Assembly (NCBI GenBank): GCA_032718475.1
Contig: JAUCBJ010005361.1
Span: 1 to 64,000 of the forward strand
Direction: 5' to 3'
Origin: Nemertoderma westbladi
Taxonomy: Eukaryota; Xenacoelomorpha; Nemertodermatida; Nemertodermatidae
Length of the DNA stretch: 64,000 bases
Shown here: one piece after another, positions 45,840 through 58,444 of the stretch
Layout: every line of letters starts with the position of its first letter
Position numbering within the stretch: position 1 is the stretch's first letter
Notes under the pieces: generated by a model
The model's input: only the letters and a program-made list of their open reading frames with translations
What the model was told of the DNA's origin: nothing
Databases searched by the model: none
Position numbers and translations under genes: made by a program

Positions 45840-47900
45840 ATACCAAGCTCAACCCTGCAAATCTCCACGACCAATCCTTTTTTTACAGCCTACTGTTGAG
45901 CGCTGTTCTATTCTAGGTAACGCAACTAAATTAAAAGAGACTACCCAGTTTACGCGTGTATTTGTCAAACCTGATATGCATCTATAAATCTGCGCCAAGA
46001 TTTCACGCTTAAGGAAAACCGATGAAAATGCCAAACTGGAAAACGTGGGTCACAATATCCGATATGACCATATACGGAGGTGTGTCCTGCGTTGTGATTT
46101 GGTTATTGATTCATTTAACCCACATTTTTAATATGATCCCATAGAACCCAATTAAACTTACTCTCTTGGAACGCTTGCCGCATTCGGGAGAAGCTCGATT
46201 CAAACATAGGATTTTTTCATAACTTCGATTTAGTCTCTATTCAAGAGAGACAAACGCCCATAGCTATTAATGTAGCCGGCTTCCAATCAGTGCGTTGTGC
46301 ATCGTGGAGGTGTTGTATTACTTTGTAAGAAATACTTAGCCCCGCAACTTATATGTAAACCTACTGTACAGATGTCCGCCATGATAGTATCTTGTTTCAG
46401 GCTTTTGGTTCGGGTGTCTGTATATCCTACCTCCTGACTCGCGTTATTTTAATCCAGTTGCCTGGAGAGACATACAAGCTAGAATTTTAAGTAGAACCAA
46501 CCAGTACATATTTATTATATTTGGTGATATAAATTCTAGCATAGCCTTAGTTACCTGAGTTTCTCGTCTGGCTTAAACTTAGAGAGTTCTCTAACATATT
46601 CTCGAAGCAATAATTAATATAAAAATATATTGTAACTGGATAGATTTTTAGTGTCCACCCCAATGTTATCAAATATTATGTATTTTAATGTCTGAAATCA
46701 AAGGTCATGGCCCTCTGACCATACAGCTATTTGTGCCAGTGTAAATTTAGACAATGTGTACTCTTAACAGAGTTTGTTAAGCATTCCTTCCTGTTAAGAA
46801 GCTCGTATTTCGAGTCTCAAGGGGGTCTGTAAACCTTGTGCAACCCTGACACAGGCAGCACGCCTGTGTTACAATGGCCAATTTTACATCTAAACTAAAT
46901 ATACTTTACAATGACGCAGTTAATTGTATCAACAAAACCCCATTAGATATAAGTTCTACCGCTACTACTATTATTGGCCACCTATATACTGCAGCGAAAC
47001 CAAAGTCGAATAAACTGAACCATAGGGGGCATGGGTTGGGTCAGTCCTACTTACCCAATAACATCATCGCTCAATACAAAGAATGGGATATTTTGGTCCA
47101 AAGTGCATCTCACGATGTAATATGGAAAAAAGTTAACTGGAAAGGGGAAGTGAGTCTGGGCCCAACGGATAACCCAGACCCATCAGAATCTGAGTTCAAG
47201 GAACATTTTCAAAAACTTCTCAGAGGGAGGTTCATAGACGCAGATACTGCAGAAGTGTCGCTCACTGAGGATGAGACAAATGATAGACAAAACACTGACC
47301 TAGACGGGCCTATTACGGAATCGGAATTTCGTGATACTGTAAATAATCTGAAACTCAATAAGGCCCCCAGGGCCCGAAGGGTTTCCTTGCAGGCATTTCA
47401 GAGCCTTACCAACTTTGTGGGTTATCTTACTAGTTACGCTGTTAAATTGTATTTTCTTCAGGGGCCATTTTCCGAATTCATGGGATGCAAGTCGCCTTAT
47501 CACTGTATTTAAACGAGGTGTAAGAAATTTATACTCCATTTTCGTGGTATTAGTGTACTAATTTCCATCACGAAAATTTATGATGCTATTTCGTGCCGCC
47601 GTATACAAGCTTGGCGTTTACCAAGCTGTGAGCAGGCAGGATCATTAAAGGGAAGGGGCTGCCTAGAGCACATACTTACCATCTGCTAACTGATTACCCG
47701 ATTTTCAAACAACAATCCCTATTTATTATTTTTTATAGAATTTCTTACTGCCTATGACCGTGTTCTGAGACAGAAGTTATTTGATTTACTTAAACGTATG
47801 GGTTCTAGTTCCATTATGTTGCCTGCTTTTTGGCTGCCGACAATAAGACCAAGTAAGATACCGGTACTAGACCTATACAGTTTTTATCTTTGGAGTCAGA
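45840..47900 (+). pseudogene. Decayed CR1/Jockey-like LINE
   Basis: Pieces appear in the right order. An ORF1-like FTRVFVKPDMH block (about 45950-45985) comes first. The endonuclease follows with FDLVSIQERQ, a GDINSS motif (about 46530) and SDHTAI (about 46715). A 212-residue open stretch (46874-47512) covers the pre-RT region up to LKLNKAP, where a frameshift replaces the expected GPEG. An RT motif A block, TAYDRVLRQKLFDLLKRMG, lies at about 47748-47805. The element is not functional. Family placement is from motif pattern only. Confidence 0.68.
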
Positions 47901-48159
47901 ATACATCCAGAGAGCATAATGTCACCGCTCTTAATCTCCACAGTTGTCATCGTTCTGGGCCGTTTCGTTGTGGCAGAACCATCCGATCCGTGGGGTAACC
48001 CTGCAACCCACCCAATACCCGTATTGGACTGGTTTGCCAAACACCCTGTCGCTACCGTTTCGAACTGCTGCGCTGAATCGACGGAGATGTGGTAGACGAG
48101 TGGATTTAGCCTCTACTGCTCTTGTCGGGGAAGAAGATCTTGGGTCTCCTCTCCACGAA

Positions 48160-51100
48160 CTAGAGGCCTAATCGCCAAACTCTGTCTTCTGTCTCTGGCT
48201 GGGGATATTGAGACCAACCCAGGACCCAGCAGGATGCGGGCCCCAAAGATCAACTGTCCCGTCTGCAACGAGGAACAAACTCTCGGAGTAATATCGTCCA
48301 ATGTGAGAGTTGTGATACATTTGTACATTTAAAATGTTACCGTAGGAAAAGCAGTAATTTATTCTCCACCAGAAACCATCTTGAGCCAAGTTTTCTCTGC
48401 AATAGCTGTATTTTTACCAAACTTCCCTTTCATGATACTATTTTAGAATCAGAAACCGACGATTCATTCCTCACATCGCCTCTGCAAACTCCAAGTGATG
48501 CTGAGAGTGAAACTTTTAAATTTTTTAAGAAAAAAGGTCTACATTTTTTGCATTTAAATGCACGATCTCTGCTTCCCAAACTTTCCGAAATTCGTATTTT
48601 AATCAATAAATCCAACCCAGCAGTTTTAACAATCTCTGAAACTTGGCTCGATGGTAGCGTTTCTGATGGAGAAATTTATATTGATAATTACGTAGTTTTA
48701 TGTAAGGATAGGGACAGACACGGTGGTGGTGTCTGTACTTACATTCGATGTGATTTACCTTTTAATCGTAGGGAAGATTTAGAGACTTGTGACGAAGTTT
48801 ACTGGTGGAACTTTTACTTCCTAAAACTAAACCTATTTTAATCGGTACTTTATATCGGCCCCCTAAACAATCAGATTTTCGCAAAATTTTGAAAATACAA
48901 TTTTATGTAATCTTAGGTCAGACTGTGAAATATATTTCTTAGGTGATTTTAATATCTGTCACCATCACAAAGCATCCCCCCATCTGTAAACAGTACCACA
49001 GTATTTTTAATTTGTTTGGTTTAAAACAAATTATTCGAGATTCTACCAGAATTACCAGTAAAACTTCTACTTTACTAGATCACATCCTTTGTAATAATAC
49101 CAATGTTATTTCTCAATCTGGGGTTTTACCTATAGGTGTAAGCGATCATTTTATAGTTTTTTGCACAAGAAAGACACAAAAATCTTTTTTCGGGAATCAT
49201 AATACAGTAACAGTTAGGTCTATGAAAAATTACAGCAAGGAACGCTTTTTAAGTTTGTTAGTTAATTCTGACTGGGAACCCTGTTTTAAGGCCGCTGACA
49301 TTAACCTTGCATACACTGTTTTTAAAGATATATTTCTAAAGGCACTTAATACTGTAGCACCAATTAAAGAAATTAGTCTTAAACAACGCACGGAGCCCTG
49401 GATGACCTCGGGTATTCTTAGTAAAATCAGAGAAAGAGATAACTATTTGTATAAATTTAGGAAATACCGTGTTTTAGCTGATTATAATAATTACTGCAAA
49501 TATAGAAACCTTGTCCAACGGGAAATAAAAAAAGCGAAATCTGAATATTTATACAACAAAATAAGTGAGAATAAAGATAATCCTAAAAGTCTATGGTCTA
49601 CCCTAAAATCTTTAGGTTATAAAAACCTTAAATCTAAATCGAATATTGTTCTGCAAGATAACGGTGAGCTGATTCATGATCAGACTCTAGTTAGTAATTT
49701 ATTTAATCATTATTTTACTAATGTTGCCTCTAATTTAGTTAAGAAGTTACCGTTATCAAGTAATAAATATAGTATAGGGTCCGAAACTCTAAATAATTTT
49801 TATTTAGAAAAGTTACAAAATTCAGAAAAGTTATTTTTAAAACCCATTTCTGAGGATTTCGTTTTTCAAAATCTACTTAGCCTATCAGCCTCAAAAAGTA
49901 CCGGTCAAGACCTAATACCTGCCCGTTTTCTTAAGGATGGTGCTGAAGTACTTAAAGTGCCTATTACTTTCATTATTAATTACTCTATCGTAGATAATGT
50001 AGTACCAGACGAACTGAAATTAGCTAAGGTTGTTCCTCTGTATAAAAATAATAGTAAAGTAGAACCCTGTAATTACAGACCTGTTAGTATCTTAAGTATT
50101 GTATCTAAAATTCTAGAACGTTCTGTTTTTCTACAGCTGGAAGCACATCTTAGTAGGCTAAATCTGATGTATGAACTTCATCAGTCTGGTTTTCGTAAAT
50201 CATGTTCTACAGACACCTGCCTTATTAACTTAACTGATACAATTAGATGTAATAACACGTAATTAATAACACATGTAATTTTATATAGATTAATGTCCAT
50301 CGGTATTGGTGGCAATATTTTATTTATTTTATTTTATTTAATATTTTTATTAATAGTAACATAGAAGAGGTGAAAACCTCGGGTATTGGTGTTAAATTTG
50401 GTGATCTATTAGTATTATTTTGGTGTATGTTGATGATATAGCCTTGTTCGCGGCAGACGAAAATGACTTACAACAATTGTCTAGTTACCTGTGGTGTACC
50501 GCAAGGTAGTATATTAGGTCCTCTGCTTTTTGTATGCTATGTAAATGATATGATAAGTAGTATAGATCCCGATTTTAAACTCATTTTATATGCCGACGAC
50601 AGTGCTCTTATTTTCTCTCATAAAGATCCTATCCATATTTCCCAAAAGTTAGATGCAGTTCTAGAATCCTGTAATGAGTGGTTGGTTGATAATAAGCTAT
50701 CCATTCACTACGGTAACACTGAAAGTATTTTGTTTGGTTCCAAAAGAAAGTTAAAGAAGGTAACTAAGTTTGAAGTCACTAGTAATGGACATAAGATTTA
50801 AAATAAAAAGGAAGTTAAATATTTAGGCGCCACATTGGATAACTGCTTATCAGGAGAAAGCATAGTAAAAAATATTTTCTCGAAAGTTAACAGTAGGCTT
50901 AGGTTTCAATACAGAAATAAAAATAGTTTGAACACCGACTCCCGCAAGTTACTTTGCTCTTCTTTAATACAGTGTCGCATGGACTATGCGTGCTCTTCTT
51001 GGTATGAAGGCTTAAGCAAACAGCTTAAATGTAAATTACAAGTAGCTCAGAATAAAGTAGTACGATTTATTAAAGACTACAAACCTAGGCACCACCTAAC

Positions 51101-51560
51101 TCCAGATGACTTTTCTGAATCTGGACTACTTAACTTAGATAGTAGAGTTAAGCAGCTACGCCTTAACCATGTGCATAAAGTGTATAATGGTAAATGTCCC
51201 AATTACCTAAAACAAAAATTCAACAGAGTACGCGATACACACTCTTACAGTACCAGAGCTAGATCGGCGATACCGATAAGGCTTCATTAATTGATTGAGT
51301 AATAGTAATAGAATTGATTTTCCCCTACTGGAGAGCCCTCCTGGTGAGGTTACACATTTGCCACAGTTAGCAACAGCTGTACGCCCGAGAATAGGAAGAT
51401 TATTCTATTCTTCCGCTGTTCGCGGGGGTTTAGCAGTGGTCGGCGGACTTTAGCGGGAAGACTACTGAGTAACATTAGACCGGTAGTTGAGACCGCGTTT
51501 AGATCGGCTCGACTTTTAAGACCTTCGAACACCTGGGTTTAAGTGCATTCAGCGAAGAGT
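48160..51560 (+). pseudogene. CR1/L2-like LINE with 2A-like peptide and zinc finger
   Basis: After the 2A-like motif at 48201-48227 comes a PHD-like cysteine/histidine set (NCPVC, CESCDTFVHLKCY, CNSC) with a frame change inside it. The endonuclease starts at HFLHLNARSLLPKLSEI (about 48545). The reverse transcriptase follows: YRPVSILSIVSKILER (about 50075), YADDSALIF (about 50590) and the SLIQCRMDYACSSWYEGL tail. The motif A region is missing between about 50230 and 50460, replaced by AT-rich DNA and a fragment encoding VYVDDIALFAADENDLQQ, which looks like motif C of another LINE. A stop at 50801 and other breaks make it inactive. Confidence 0.8.
48201..48227 (+). other. 2A-like peptide motif GDIETNPGP
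   Basis: The codons read GDIETNPGP, preceded by LCLLSLA. This fits the DxExNPGP consensus of ribosome-skipping 2A peptides with the usual Leu-rich lead-in. 2A-like motifs are known near the N-terminus of ORFs in APE-type LINEs of several invertebrates, and the position here matches. Confidence 0.85.
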
Positions 51561-52009
51561 ATCTAGACTCTCGAGATCCGAAGTGAGAACATTTGTGGAT
51601 TCGGTTCATATCTCTACAGCTTTTCTGGACCACAAAAGACGGTTATCCAATGTCCCTATAGAGCCAAAAATATATATAATATTTTAAAAGACGAATCATT
51701 AAATTTCAGATATTGGAATTAAATATTAATAGATAGATCTAAAATATGTGATAAATTACTGCATGTAGGCAGGCCTCTAGTAAGTTTATTTTTGTGATTT
51801 CAAAAAGTATATTTTTATATGTGCAGAAGGAAGATAGGTTAATTGTCCTAACATTTTTAGTTTTCTCAATGTCGTGCAGTTTCAATGGAGTATCACATTT
51901 AAACCTGAAATCATGTGTAGAGGAAGGGGGGGGGGGGGGTATGAATAACATTTTTAATGCATTAATTAAGGTGGTAGATGTCAATAGTTATTTGACAAGT
52001 GGCTGAACT
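51561..52009. other. Non-coding DNA upstream of the ribozyme
   Basis: AT-rich, with a G run of about 13 at 51927-51939. No gene is seen. It may belong to the retroelement that carries the ribozyme. Confidence 0.5.
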
Positions 52010-52068
52010 GGTTAGCGCTACTGATGAGGCCTGATAGGCTGAAACGTACGTATAGCGCTGGTACAACC
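52010..52068 (+). ncRNA. Type I hammerhead ribozyme
   Basis: All core strands are present. CUGAUGA is at 52021-52027 and GAAA at 52041-52044. The cleavage site UA is at 52051-52052, so cutting is predicted after A52052. Stem I pairs 52014-52020 with 52053-52059 (7 bp), then an internal loop on the 3' side, then 52010-52013 with 52065-52068 (4 bp). Stem II is GGCC/GGCU (52028-52031, 52037-52040) with loop UGAUA; its core-side pair is a G-U wobble. Stem III is only 3 bp (52044-52046 with 52049-52051) with a 2-base loop. Such minimal stem III ribozymes are known from Penelope-like and retrozyme-type elements in animals, where tandem copies help folding. I found only one copy in this window. Confidence 0.88.
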
Positions 52069-52070
52069 CC

Positions 52071-53399
52071 CGGTGACGCACTTTCTCATTTTTTCCATTT
52101 CTGAACAAAACCATAATATTAAATAGTTATTTAAACTGCTACCTGGCAGTTAAATCTCGTCAAGTTTGAAGGTGGAGGAATCATCATCACATTACATGTA
52201 AACAGCAAAAACTTCCTTTATTCATATTTTTGTATTTTAAATCTGTGAAAGAGTTTTAAATAACTTTGATTAAAAAGTTATTCCAATTTTATTAAAATTT
52301 AAAATTTTTTTTTAATTAAAAATAAATAAATCCGGGATGACTTTTTATTATTGACGACTATTATTAAAACATAATAAACAAGTTATACTTTCAAATAAAT
52401 TTATAATAATTGTGATAAAAAATTTAATCACGTGACCAACTGCGAATCTTTGACCAACCAATAGCATGCACCCATTAAAATCGGGACGGGACAGTTTGTT
52501 GTGATCCTGAGAAAAAAAAACGATCGAATTTACTTATATACTTCTTACTGCCTTTCTAAAACGAGCCCGTTTGAAATATGAGAGATTAACAAGGAACAAT
52601 GCATGCAACCTTGGTCCAAGGGCGCCCTATCTTAGAGAAAACAGCTGCTTTTAGTAGGGGGCAAAATTATTCATTAATGTCAATATGTTTATGAAAAATG
52701 TTATTATTAATTACACTCACAAATAAAGACACCCCATTCCCCCTAAATTTAAGTTACAAGGTAAAACCACAATGATTATCTAAAATTACACATAATAGAA
52801 TAACTGATTCACTGATGCACCGTCTACAGTGCTTGTTGACTAATAAATCAAATAAGGTAAATGTGACAATAAGTAGTGTGTACACTATTATTCTTCTGCC
52901 ATAATATGGTTGAACTAGGCAGGTTGAATATATTATATTCAACTGCTACACACACTAGATATGGGTCAATACAATTTGAGTAAAGCACTTAATTCTGCAT
53001 TAGCACCGGAATCATATCGCACACTTAACAATAACAAATTATTATTTTCGTATTGGTTTTGATACAAGGTTTGGTTTACCAGATTTCATATCACCTGCAA
53101 GTTTCTATAGCGCGCGGTGTGATTTAAGTCAAGACTGTAGTGGCAGTGACCAGAAAGTTTCAGATTACATTTCTACAGGGTGATGCTTGGTTAAACCAAT
53201 GAACCTTATTGGTTATATTAGAAACGCAAATAACGCAATGCATATTATACTTTTATACTGTTATTTAGTGCAGTAAATTCAAAATTAAGACACAATAGCA
53301 TTAAATGGTACCCATGAATGAATAATAATGGGAACCAGTAAACAACTATTAGTTTACACTATACCAGATTCAACCTTCAATTCCTGCAGTTGAAACATT
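52071..53399. other. Non-coding DNA
   Basis: AT-rich without a supportable gene. The sequence just after the ribozyme may be the rest of its host element, but I recognise no coding part. Confidence 0.5.
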
Positions 53400-54020
53400 A
53401 GTCTATCTCTAGAGGCCCTTTCAGGTGGCTGGAGTTTTTAAGAACTGCCCCAATATCCACATCAGCAACATCGTCTTCATAATCCAATCGCCAAAGCTAT
53501 AGTGAACTTCTCCTCACTGGATTCATCACTGCATTCCGGTTCTGCATAAATACTATTATCGACATCGTCCTCACTCGATTCTGCATCGATGGATTCTGCA
53601 TGATTAGAAGTCGAAGTTGATGTTGTTAGTGGCTGCGGCGAGGTTAGAGGGTGCGGCAAAGTTATAGCGGAGGTCAATGTGTCTATAGTCACTGGTTTTC
53701 CAGGAATTACTGGAATTCGTTCCCCGCGTTTCTTTTTTGTGGTTGGTTGTTTTGGCGGCCTTGCAGCTGCCACAAGGAAGTCCGTCACACAATCGTTAAA
53801 TGTTTCTCAAACCTGATGTTCACCCCAGTATCACATTTGCCAATGCTTTGTATACAAAATATGTGGGTAAAAAAGTTCCATCAGCACTGCCACAGAACAT
53901 AATGCTGACACACCCCTTTGAGTGTTGAATGTTTCGCTCTACCCGGCGAAGTCCTCTGTGGCATACTACCTTTTTCGCCCCATGTCATCTTTCTGGTTTG
54001 TTTCGTCATAATTAAAGGTA
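53400..54020 (-). pseudogene. Remnant of a pogo/Tigger-like DDE transposase
   Basis: Minus-strand translation begins YDETNQKDDMG (about 54005), a pattern typical of the first catalytic Asp region in pogo-like DDE_1 transposases. After stops and shifts it continues with a decayed SALCSVAVLMELFYPHILY stretch. A 103-residue open piece (53477-53788) with a basic KKKRGE segment and an acidic Ser/Glu-rich segment would be the transposase C-terminus; it continues in another frame as DYEDDVADVDIG. Many lesions mean no activity. The acidic tail could instead belong to an unrelated exon. Confidence 0.55.
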
Positions 54021-55942
54021 AGTAAGATGTTAGCCCTTACCAAAAATAATCAGATAAACACGACATTTAGTGTACCGTTCCGGTTAAAAGTGTTAGTACA
54101 TGAAAGTGCATATAACCAAGATATTTGATTACTGGTACCGGTAGAGAACAGATTACAAAAACTGCAGTTGCAGTAGTCCTACTGCATAGTGGTGCTGCAG
54201 CTGTACTTGCATGGTACTGGTAACACACATCAAATATGAATAACTGATACTTCAGTGTTAAATTGGGTGCTGTAAGGCCCATGAATTCAATAATGATCAA
54301 TTTCGACCCTGGTATCAATTTCACCCCGGATGACGGTATCAACAATTCTGACAATTTGATAAAGGGTCTTGTGTAAATAATTTAATTATAAACCCATCCA
54401 TACAATGTGTTTTGACTTTAAGTCAAACGCCTTGGTAATGTTTTTTTTAAGTTTTTTTCATTTTTTTAGTTGTTCGCTGAAAGGTTAATGTGAACAATAA
54501 TTTAAAAATTTTAATATTTATTACCAATACTTTCCCATATTTTTCCTTTTCATGAACGTATGCATGTATAAACTCTGAATTACTCATTCATAAGATCAAG
54601 CCATTAAAATCTTAAGTTAATTTACACAAAACATGATTTTAGCGATAGAAAGTTCAACCATATCACGACAGGTGTGTTGTGCATAGTGAAATAAACATCA
54701 ATGTATAATAATTAACAAAATTAATGTGTAACATTTAATCTATTTATAACAATAAAACTAATAATTGCATTACTATTTCAGAAATCTCCAGGAATAACAC
54801 CTTTTTGTCTATTCTGGACAGCAGTAGAGCCAATGCTGCATTTTGGCAGCCACTTCTGGCTCTTACTTAGAAGAAGAAATCATATCCATTGATGGTACAA
54901 TAAACCAGGAACTACTACTAAATGTTGATTGGATACGATACAATACTCACACTTAAACATTTAGACTTTGACTATAATTAAATTTAAGTAAAGTTGATGT
55001 TTTGTTCGTTACCATGCAGTTACTCATTATATCAAATACATTAAACTATAATTAACAAAATGAAATAAACTATTTAATCTATTATAAGAAAATTACGATC
55101 TATTTATAAAATATGCTTTGTAAACCATCTGCATTGGCTCGGCAAAAGATAGGGGAAAAAAACAACATAAAGCTTGAGAATAATTATAATCGCTGACTAG
55201 CAGAAATGTGATTGGCCCAAGTTTGTAGTGTTGCTTCTTCTCAGTGGGTAAGTCTCTTATAGATATGGGTAATTACTTATATTTATATCAGGTAGTTACT
55301 ATATTATACTGGGCGAGTTATATATTTTGTGCAACAAATTCCGATCTAAACCATTATTGATTTTTCTGAGGCATATATAAAATATAAGTACTTTATTATT
55401 ATTACCTTTATGAGATGTAAATAGTATACTGGCCAATAAACTTTTTTTTTCATGTTTTAAATTCGTGTTTGTAGTAAGTCAGAATAGGCGATGTTCCCCA
55501 TTTGAACCCCGTTGCTATGCAAATTTGCTATGCGAACCAGAAAATGAAAATATTATTTGCATAGATCCTTATATTTGTTATAATCTATAATATGATTGGT
55601 GGAGGGGTTTTCCATTCTGTATATTGAGCCTAGGCCTAACAGTGAAAAATAGGGCTACCGGTACAGTACTAACTGACAGTAGAGTGAGTGTTGTTGGATA
55701 TTGAAATACTGAAATATACCTACAATATACATATACCTGTAAATTACGGTCTGAATATTGCATTTTTTATACTTATGTAACTTTAGAAACAATGGCGATG
55801 AGGATGGAGTTCTGGAGCAACACTCAGACCTGTGAACGACTAGATACAGATACATACTAGAACTCTCATGTTGATTAGCCTAAGCTGCTAGGTCAACCTA
55901 AAGGACGCGTATTTAATTAGGCCTACCGGTAGTATACACATA
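54021..55942. other. Non-coding DNA
   Basis: About 1.9 kb of AT-rich sequence with only short meaningless open frames. Confidence 0.5.
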
Positions 55943-56567
55943 ATGCCTTTAACTGTGGAAAATTTATCTTGCGACTCCCTCAAAGAAATTTGAGAGTACA
56001 ATGGGTTGCCTTGTTCAGGGAAGAACAAGGCTGAGTTGACAGCAATAATTGAAACGTACATGAGGGATGGTAATTAAAGTTTGGAGGAATTATTAGGCTT
56101 TCTGGTAAAGTCGATACCGGTACGCAGGTTGCACAGTCATTAAATTTAGATGAGCCAGAGATGTTTGATATGTGTGAAGGTGGCTGTGGACGGCATTGGG
56201 TAGCATACACTAAAGATTTTGATAATTATTTAGTAGCCTCAGGTCCTTCAATACAATCGGATGAACAAAAGATAGCACTGTTTAAACACTGCGCTGGCCA
56301 TGATATGCATAGATTAGTTGAGACATTAAATGGAGCATGAGAGTAATTATATTGCAAAGATACGAACGAATTATTACCAATAGATTTTGTCCTATTGATA
56401 CCTCACTGTTTGAGGAATTTCTAGTTCGCACTATGTAAATACAGAGGGGAGATGAAGTAGTTTAACTGGTTATCATAGGAATGTGGGTGGGAATGGTACA
56501 AAGACTTACAAGTGTAGGTACTGCTGCTTGGCGCATGGGATGAGACGAGATTTGTGCCCTGCTTTTA
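55943..56567 (+). pseudogene. Gypsy-like gag remnant with SAP-like N-terminus
   Basis: The plus strand reads MPLTVENLSCDSLKEI, a stop, then YNGLPCSGKNKAELTAIIE, which together resemble a SAP DNA-binding motif. Next is WVAYTKDFDNYLVASGP and SDEQKIALFKHCAGHD, the usual start of a Ty3/Gypsy capsid domain. Near 56498 is YKCRYCCLAHGMRRDLCPAF, a degenerate zinc knuckle ending in the CPAF typical of invertebrate Gypsy elements. The copy breaks off at 56567 in a (gata)n run. No protease or polymerase follows. Confidence 0.58.
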
Positions 56568-57004
56568 GATAGATAGATAGATTTATTTATACATTATGTA
56601 AAAACAATAACAAATACACCAAACAATGTACCAGTATAACATATTATATATATTATGTCATATTATATAGTATAGTATATATAGTATAGTATATAGTGAT
56701 TACCCCTAAAGCTTTGCAGCTTATTTCCAAGGGGGTCCTTTATGTTACTTGGTTACAAATACAATATTACATTACACTAACCTAAAACCAATATAAAACG
56801 TAATTACACTATGTACATGTACAACTTTACCGAGAGCGTGACAATGCCCGACTCAACGATAAAGATGTAATGTACAGAACAATTTATTATAAAACGTAAT
56901 TACAGTATAAATAGTAAATAATTAATAAACTAATAAACTAAAATTGGTTGTCATGGTCAGAACCATTTTTAAGGTGTTGTACAAATACGCATCGATCTAC
57001 AACA
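56568..57004. other. Non-coding DNA with short AT microsatellites
   Basis: A short agat run at 56567-56582 and ata/tag repeats near 56640-56700. No gene. Confidence 0.5.
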
Positions 57005-58165
57005 TCTCTACTTCTACTACTACGATCAGCATGCTGCATTGCAGCTGCATTATATATATATTAACAATTCTGTGCCGGCTCGTCGACAAAATTGCGCCGC
57101 AAAAACTCCCTATCACCCATGACATTTGCTAGATCATCCGCATCTTCAAGGCAAATGTCCTTTAAGATGCATCTCAAGAAAGTCATGGGATGTCCACCCA
57201 TGCTTATTCGCTCCATGGGGCTGCCAAAGCATAAGATTATGCATTGGCTGGTCCTCATGGTGAAAGCAATGTCCTGCAAAGTGGAGGCAGTACCTTTCAA
57301 GTGTCAAGCTAGGGGAGACTAAATCCAATGTTGTATAGAGTCTGATTGTAGATGTGTTCATTGTACTCGACACAATTAACCCAGCATATCATTCTTGAGA
57401 AAATGCCATCCAGAGATTAGGTATCCTATGCAGTTAGAGCCCAGCATGGAATCCCATATAAGAGTACTGGTACTACTAGACTACTGCCATAAATAATCAA
57501 ACGTTAAGGTTCCATTTTATTCTATGTGACTTCCAAATCCTGGAAGACTACGCCTCCCTTACCTTCCCCTTACGTATCCAAAGGTCTTCAACTGACTTTT
57601 TGATCCATGATCCCAAGTAGCAGAAGTCATCCACAGGTTCAAGAAAGCCGTCCCTAGATCTTATGTATGCTATGCCCTTACAATCAGACATTTCTTGATT
57701 GCTGTCTAGGTTCACTGTCATGATTTTGGTCTTCTTGGAATTTACAAAAACACCACCACTAGAAGCAACCTGCTCCGATGAGCAAAGGAGCCTTTGGGCT
57801 CCATCTAGTGATTCTGAGTCTCTCTATTCTGAGATCTCTAGTTATTCTAGTTTATCAGCAAATTCTAGATCCATAAGGTACATTGCTGGATTTCCTCTAC
57901 TTCTTGTGCCAGTAGGGGGTGTTACAATCACCCCATATTTATTAAGATGGTTTAACGACATGCATAGAACATAATCAAGCACAAGTATGAATAAGAATGG
58001 TGCAAGTGTGTCACCCTGAAGGATTCCCCATAAGACTTCGAATGGATCTGTGTCACCATCAGCATTAGACACAAATGTGGTGGAACCATCGTACAGTGAA
58101 TCATACTGCAATAATTTCCAGTATGCTAAACATTGCATCATTGTATCAACATAAACATTGCCTAC
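57005..58165 (-). mobile_element. RTE-like LINE copy D, diverged
   Basis: Minus-strand RT palm-to-tail and 3' end. VLWGILQGDTLAPFLFILVLDYVL (motif B) lies at about 57975-58050. The motif C region reads LEFADKLE, so the second Asp of FADD is lost. A short insertion with stops (around 57820-57850) follows. The 3' tail has the catgctgcattgcagctgcat end at about 57030. It is more diverged than copies A to C and so probably older. Confidence 0.78.
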
Positions 58166-58186
58166 AAAACTAACACATCTCATTGG

Positions 58187-58444
58187 CCTGTCATGGTCCA
58201 TACAGCTTAATCTAACAGGTGCTGCCCTCCCATTGGTTGCCATACTACATCACCCCATAAACCTGCCTCCCCCTGACCTTGTTGGCCTTGACTCAAGGGT
58301 GGATTGGTCCACTTCCCGGCTGACCCTATTGCTTCATCCCTTGGTTAGTTTGCCTTATTGGATATACCTCGGTTGCCAACTTGATAAATTGGCAAGCCCC
58401 CATTTTATAGGTTGGAAATGCTTAGCAGACTAGATCCGCTAACA
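58187..58444 (-). repeat. LTR of a third BEL-like element (BEL-3)
   Basis: The sequence ends gctaaca and is followed by ctccccccatgctatcttcc, exactly as the BEL-2 LTR is followed at 21341-21364. The left edge is tentative (tgtcatggtcc). It shares only short blocks with the BEL-2 LTR, so this is a related but different family. Confidence 0.6.

Noticed and set aside
57699-58433. Plus-strand frames of about 90 residues in the 57.7-58.4 kb region
   Set aside because: They are antisense to LINE copy D and the BEL-3 LTR.
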